Assembly (NCBI GenBank): GCA_018400895.1
Contig: JAGYLR010000030.1
Span: 1-7,127 of the forward strand
DNA: 7,127 bases
Reading direction: 5' to 3'
Source of the DNA: a bacterium
Lineage (GTDB): Bacteria > Patescibacteriota > Minisyncoccia > Minisyncoccales > PWPS01
Shown here: one piece after another, positions 4,835 to 7,127 of the stretch
Position numbering within the stretch: position 1 is the first letter of the stretch
Layout: each line of letters opens with the position of its first letter
Translations under genes and position numbers: made by a program
Notes under the pieces: model-generated
Told to the model about the DNA's origin: nothing
Databases searched by the model: none
The model's input: the letters and a program-made list of their open reading frames with translations, nothing else

Positions 4835-5100
4835 ACGCTAAATTTGTTAAACTCATCTCTATACTCCTTGTATTCTACCTCAAAATTTGTGACTTTTGCA
4901 AATACTGGTCCCCTTTTACACCATTTTACCATCTTTACAAGGCTATTTTCTTCACCCTCTCCAATAATATTCACACTTCCATCTTTCATATTACAAGCAA
5001 AACCAGTAACTTTTAGTTTCATTGCTAAAGCTTTTACTGTATTACGAAACATAACTCCCTGAACTCTTCCGTAAACTTTTATTTCTACTCTTTTTTTCAT
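4822..5100 (-). CDS. acyP: Acylphosphatase
   Basis: A 92-residue acylphosphatase, full length for the family, which hydrolyses carboxyl-phosphate bonds of acyl phosphates such as acetyl or carbamoyl phosphate in the cytoplasm. The signature GRVQGVMFR (residues 11-19) provides the phosphate-binding loop and catalytic Arg19. GFACNMKDGSV (33-43) supplies the catalytic Asn37, and a GEGEENSLVKMVKWCKRGP stretch matches the conserved C-terminal half. Its ATG overlaps the TGA of the L,D-transpeptidase gene in an ATGA motif, indicating translational coupling in one operon. No separate ribosome site is needed. There is no obvious metabolic link with the transpeptidase. Identity is highly secure. Confidence 0.95.
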   Translation of the reverse strand: MKKRVEIKVYGRVQGVMFRNTVKALAMKLKVTGFACNMKDGSVNIIGEGEENSLVKMVKWCKRGPVFAKVTNFEVEYKEYRDEFNKFSVCTE

Positions 5101-6983
5101 ATATCACTTTTATAAGAAGTTTCTAGCCAATTTTTTAATTTTGCTACATCTGTGTAAGTAGTATCTGATTGAGAAACAATAAATATAACCAAGCTTCTCT
5201 CCTCTCCAAGTAAAGTATTAAATATATAAAAACCCTCCCCTCCTCCAACAAAATCTGGATGAAGATAAAAAATATTCTTGTTTTCTAATCCAGAAAAAAG
5301 ATTATGATTAATCTCTAACACACGACTTCCAATTGAAAGATTAATAAAAGTAGTTCTGGTATTTAATAAATGATAAGCGAAATAATATATATCTTTTATA
5401 GTTGATACTGCTTCACCAGAGATAGAATTAAAAACAGTGTCTTTCATCCCAATTATCTTTGTTTTTTCATTCATTCTAGTTAATGTGTCATCTCTGCCCA
5501 TATAATGAGATAAAACTTCAGCAGCACTTTTTGAATGATTAATCATTACCGCTGGCAAAAGGTCTATTAAACGAAAAGATCTTCCTTGATATATCCCCGG
5601 AGTTTCTCCTGGAGAAGTAAGCATATAGTTTTGGACTGTTATTCTTTGGGTAGTGTCAAAATGCTCAAATGCAATTAAAGTAGCCATTAGTCTAGAAAGT
5701 GTAAATACAGAAAATTGCTCTTCTATATTATTTTTTGCAAAAACTTTTCCTGAATCAATGTCAGCAACTAAAAAGTTTTTTGCATTTATCTGTGGAAATT
5801 CTACAAGATTAGTCTCTTCTAAAATAAAATCTGTATTGCGTCTAGGGAGTACAAGTATGTTGTCTTCTTGACCAATTAAGTTGTAAATCTCTTCCATATT
5901 TTCATTTTTAACTCTTACACAACCTCCTGAAACAGGAGAGGTATAAGGAGCTCCAGAAGGAAAATAAGGTTCTCCATGAATAAGATACTTGCCATAAAAA
6001 CGAATTGGAAAAGGCATATAAACTGAGCTTACATTAGAAAAACCTAAACTCTCTTTTGATATAACCTGATAAATTCCCGTAGGAGTCCCTCCCCACGAAG
6101 AAGGATCTATGATATTAAGTATTGAAAATTCTTTTTCTTTTTCTCCATAGTATCTAATAACGCCCTCACTTATATCAACCTCAAAATAGCTATCAAGGTC
6201 TTTAGCAAAAGAGGTATAGTCTGGCATAGTTCCAAGCTCAGTATTTTTCAAAGAATCATTTATTTTTGTATAAACATCACTGTAAGGAGTATTCTCTGGT
6301 GTATAAAAATTACCATCAGATAGTATTATTGGATAGATGTGTTTTGATAAAGGATGATAAAAAATATAATTATTTGCTTCTTTTTCTACTTCCCAATTTT
6401 TGGGAACAGTTACTGAAAATCCATGCTGAGGACTAAAATACTCTTTTATCTCTTTTTCAAATACTTCTAATCTATCACCAACAACTCTATAATCTTTTTC
6501 AATACCAGAAACAAAAGAAATTGTAAAAATACCATTTTCTTCTTTCATCTTTTTTGGTTGATTCTCTATAAAAGTATGCTTCACTATATTTGTCCCTTGT
6601 TTGTCTCTTAATACAAAATCAAATCTTTGTGGAAATTCTTCAATTGAAGAATTTATCAGAAGAGCAGCACTATCTTGTAAAACAACTGCCTGAATAACAG
6701 ATAATGAAAATGGTTTTTGAGGAAGAGTATTATCAGCACAAGATAAAGCTAAATTTTCTGTATAATAAAACCCGTCTTCTAAAATAACAGGGCAGTAGAT
6801 ATTAATACTGCTATTTTTTACAAAATTTTCATCAAAGACAAAGCCCACTTCAGCTCGTTGCTCTATTTGGATAAACTGTTCTGGATATTGAAATTTACTA
6901 TCAATTAGAGAAAGAAACAACAAGGTAAGAGAAAAGACTAAAACAATGATAAAAAGTATTAATTTTACAGTTTTTATGTTCAT
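5097..6983 (-). CDS. L,D-transpeptidase (YkuD) fused to a degenerate D,D-peptidase (S11-like) domain
   Basis: A 628-residue envelope protein. A single N-terminal TM (about 8-27) anchors it outside. Residues about 30-270 form a region of unknown fold that includes an HGFSVTVPKNWEVE stretch (187-200). The YkuD domain (about 285-380) carries GGTPTGIYQV (298-307), the catalytic-site His in IHGEP (H336) and SGGCVR (352-357) with nucleophile Cys355. It therefore should be an active L,D-transpeptidase making 3-3 peptidoglycan cross-links or attaching proteins. Residues about 398-610 align in pattern with S11 D-Ala-D-Ala carboxypeptidases (VADIDSGKVFAKNN, then LSRLMATLIAF). All three catalytic motifs are lost there: SxxK reads TLSR (428-431), SxN reads HSK (483-485) and KTG reads GEG (582-584). 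The second domain is probably a binding or scaffold module. ATG 6983 lies 9 bases after the tRNA-Val; the stop overlaps acyP. Confidence 0.92.
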   Translation of the reverse strand: MNIKTVKLILFIIVLVFSLTLLFLSLIDSKFQYPEQFIQIEQRAEVGFVFDENFVKNSSINIYCPVILEDGFYYTENLALSCADNTLPQKPFSLSVIQAVVLQDSAALLINSSIEEFPQRFDFVLRDKQGTNIVKHTFIENQPKKMKEENGIFTISFVSGIEKDYRVVGDRLEVFEKEIKEYFSPQHGFSVTVPKNWEVEKEANNYIFYHPLSKHIYPIILSDGNFYTPENTPYSDVYTKINDSLKNTELGTMPDYTSFAKDLDSYFEVDISEGVIRYYGEKEKEFSILNIIDPSSWGGTPTGIYQVISKESLGFSNVSSVYMPFPIRFYGKYLIHGEPYFPSGAPYTSPVSGGCVRVKNENMEEIYNLIGQEDNILVLPRRNTDFILEETNLVEFPQINAKNFLVADIDSGKVFAKNNIEEQFSVFTLSRLMATLIAFEHFDTTQRITVQNYMLTSPGETPGIYQGRSFRLIDLLPAVMINHSKSAAEVLSHYMGRDDTLTRMNEKTKIIGMKDTVFNSISGEAVSTIKDIYYFAYHLLNTRTTFINLSIGSRVLEINHNLFSGLENKNIFYLHPDFVGGGEGFYIFNTLLGEERSLVIFIVSQSDTTYTDVAKLKNWLETSYKSDI

Positions 6984-6992
6984 TGTTAAATG

Positions 6993-7065
6993 TGGACGAT
7001 GCAGGATTTGAACCTACGACTTCTGCAATGTGAATGCAGCGCTCTAGCCACTGAGCTAATCGTCC
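6993..7065 (-). tRNA. tRNA-Val (anticodon CAC)
   Basis: A 73-nt cloverleaf on the minus strand. It has a 7-bp acceptor stem (GGACGAT with ATCGTCC), D-stem GCTC/GAGC with loop AGTGGCTA, and anticodon stem CTGCA/TGCAG with loop TTCACAT, giving anticodon CAC, which reads valine GUG codons. The variable loop is AAGTC and the T-stem GTAGG/CCTGC with loop TTCAAAT. The discriminator base is A. CCA is not encoded (the genome continues CAT), so CCA-adding enzyme is required. Its promoter is immediately upstream and the L,D-transpeptidase ATG is 9 bases downstream, with no terminator between, implying a shared transcript cut by tRNA processing enzymes. Confidence 0.96.
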
Positions 7066-7075
7066 TTGCTGAAAA

Positions 7076-7103
7076 ATTATAACAAATAAATTAAAATTGT
7101 CTA
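7076..7103 (-). promoter_or_regulatory. Promoter of the tRNA-Val/L,D-transpeptidase unit
   Basis: Minus-strand -35 TAGACA (7098-7103), a 16-bp AT-rich spacer, and perfect -10 TATAAT (7076-7081). The predicted start is about 7068-7070, a few bases before the mature tRNA 5' end at 7065. It is the only convincing promoter seen for the downstream transpeptidase and acyP genes. Confidence 0.8.
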
Positions 7104-7125
7104 TTGTATTAAAAAGTCCTATAAT
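7097..7125 (+). promoter_or_regulatory. Divergent promoter firing off the right edge
   Basis: Plus-strand TTGTCT (7097-7102), a 17-bp spacer and perfect TATAAT (7120-7125), 2 bases from the window end. It implies a rightward gene just outside. Its -35 overlaps the -35 of the leftward tRNA promoter, mirroring the arrangement at 4375-4424. The gene it serves is not visible. Confidence 0.6.
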
Positions 7126-7127
7126 AC

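Noticed and set aside
4437..4856. A 139-residue His/Arg-rich minus-strand frame opposite the acidic gene
   Set aside because: It is the antisense image of the GAT/GAC repeats, runs through two terminator arms, and overlaps the acyP C-terminus in another frame; the low-complexity His run has no other support.
1..7127. CRISPR arrays, insertion sequences, phage genes or long repeats
   Set aside because: None seen: no regularly spaced repeats, no transposase or integrase motifs, and the only inverted repeats are terminators and the leader hairpins.

Overview
The window looks like a piece of a Patescibacteria (Candidate Phyla Radiation) chromosome, probably from the Parcubacteria/Paceibacteria side. 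The evidence is an AT-rich sequence, very short spacers, few obvious Shine-Dalgarno sites, a tRNA without encoded CCA, reduced housekeeping genes with divergent motifs, and a membrane-anchored Clp-like ATPase. TGA acts as a normal stop (the ATGA overlap at 5097-5100). The lineage is inferred from gene style and was not tested against any database.

Layout, left to right. (1) 3-434, minus: mraZ, first gene of a division/cell-wall (dcw) cluster that would continue off the left edge. It has its own sigma70-type promoter (493-521) and GTGG repeats that look like MraZ operator boxes. (2) 539-571: a strong hairpin terminator that ends the next unit. (3) 583-4367, minus: a tight three-gene unit. It comprises a small polytopic membrane protein (3978-4367), a two-TM Clp/Hsp100-type double AAA+ ATPase (1484-3977), and a single-TM exported LppX/LolA-like protein (583-1479). 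The middle of the ATPase gene (about 2048-2968) carries at least a dozen frame changes although its codons still read as a conserved Clp protein. This is either a sequencing/assembly artefact or a very young pseudogene. (4) 4375-4424: divergent promoters whose -35 boxes overlap; the leftward one appears to give a leaderless mRNA. (5) 4520-4702, plus: a 60-residue, extremely Asp-rich protein behind a structured leader, ended by a terminator at 4720-4755. (6) 4754-7065, minus: tRNA-Val(CAC), then an L,D-transpeptidase fused to a catalytically dead D,D-peptidase-like domain, then acylphosphatase (ATGA overlap), then a 26-residue single-TM micro-ORF overlapping the acyP end. (7) 7076-7125: a second divergent promoter pair with overlapping -35 boxes, one firing into the tRNA and the other off the right edge.

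Functionally the window is dominated by the cell envelope: division control (MraZ), peptidoglycan cross-linking (L,D-transpeptidase) and membrane-tethered protein remodelling (Clp-like operon). The most notable items are the membrane-tethered Clp-like machine with degenerate first-ring ATPase motifs and no ClpP-docking loop, the transpeptidase/pseudo-peptidase fusion, the acidic protein with a possible RNA switch in its leader, the unannotated TM micropeptide, and the repeated shared -35 promoter architecture.
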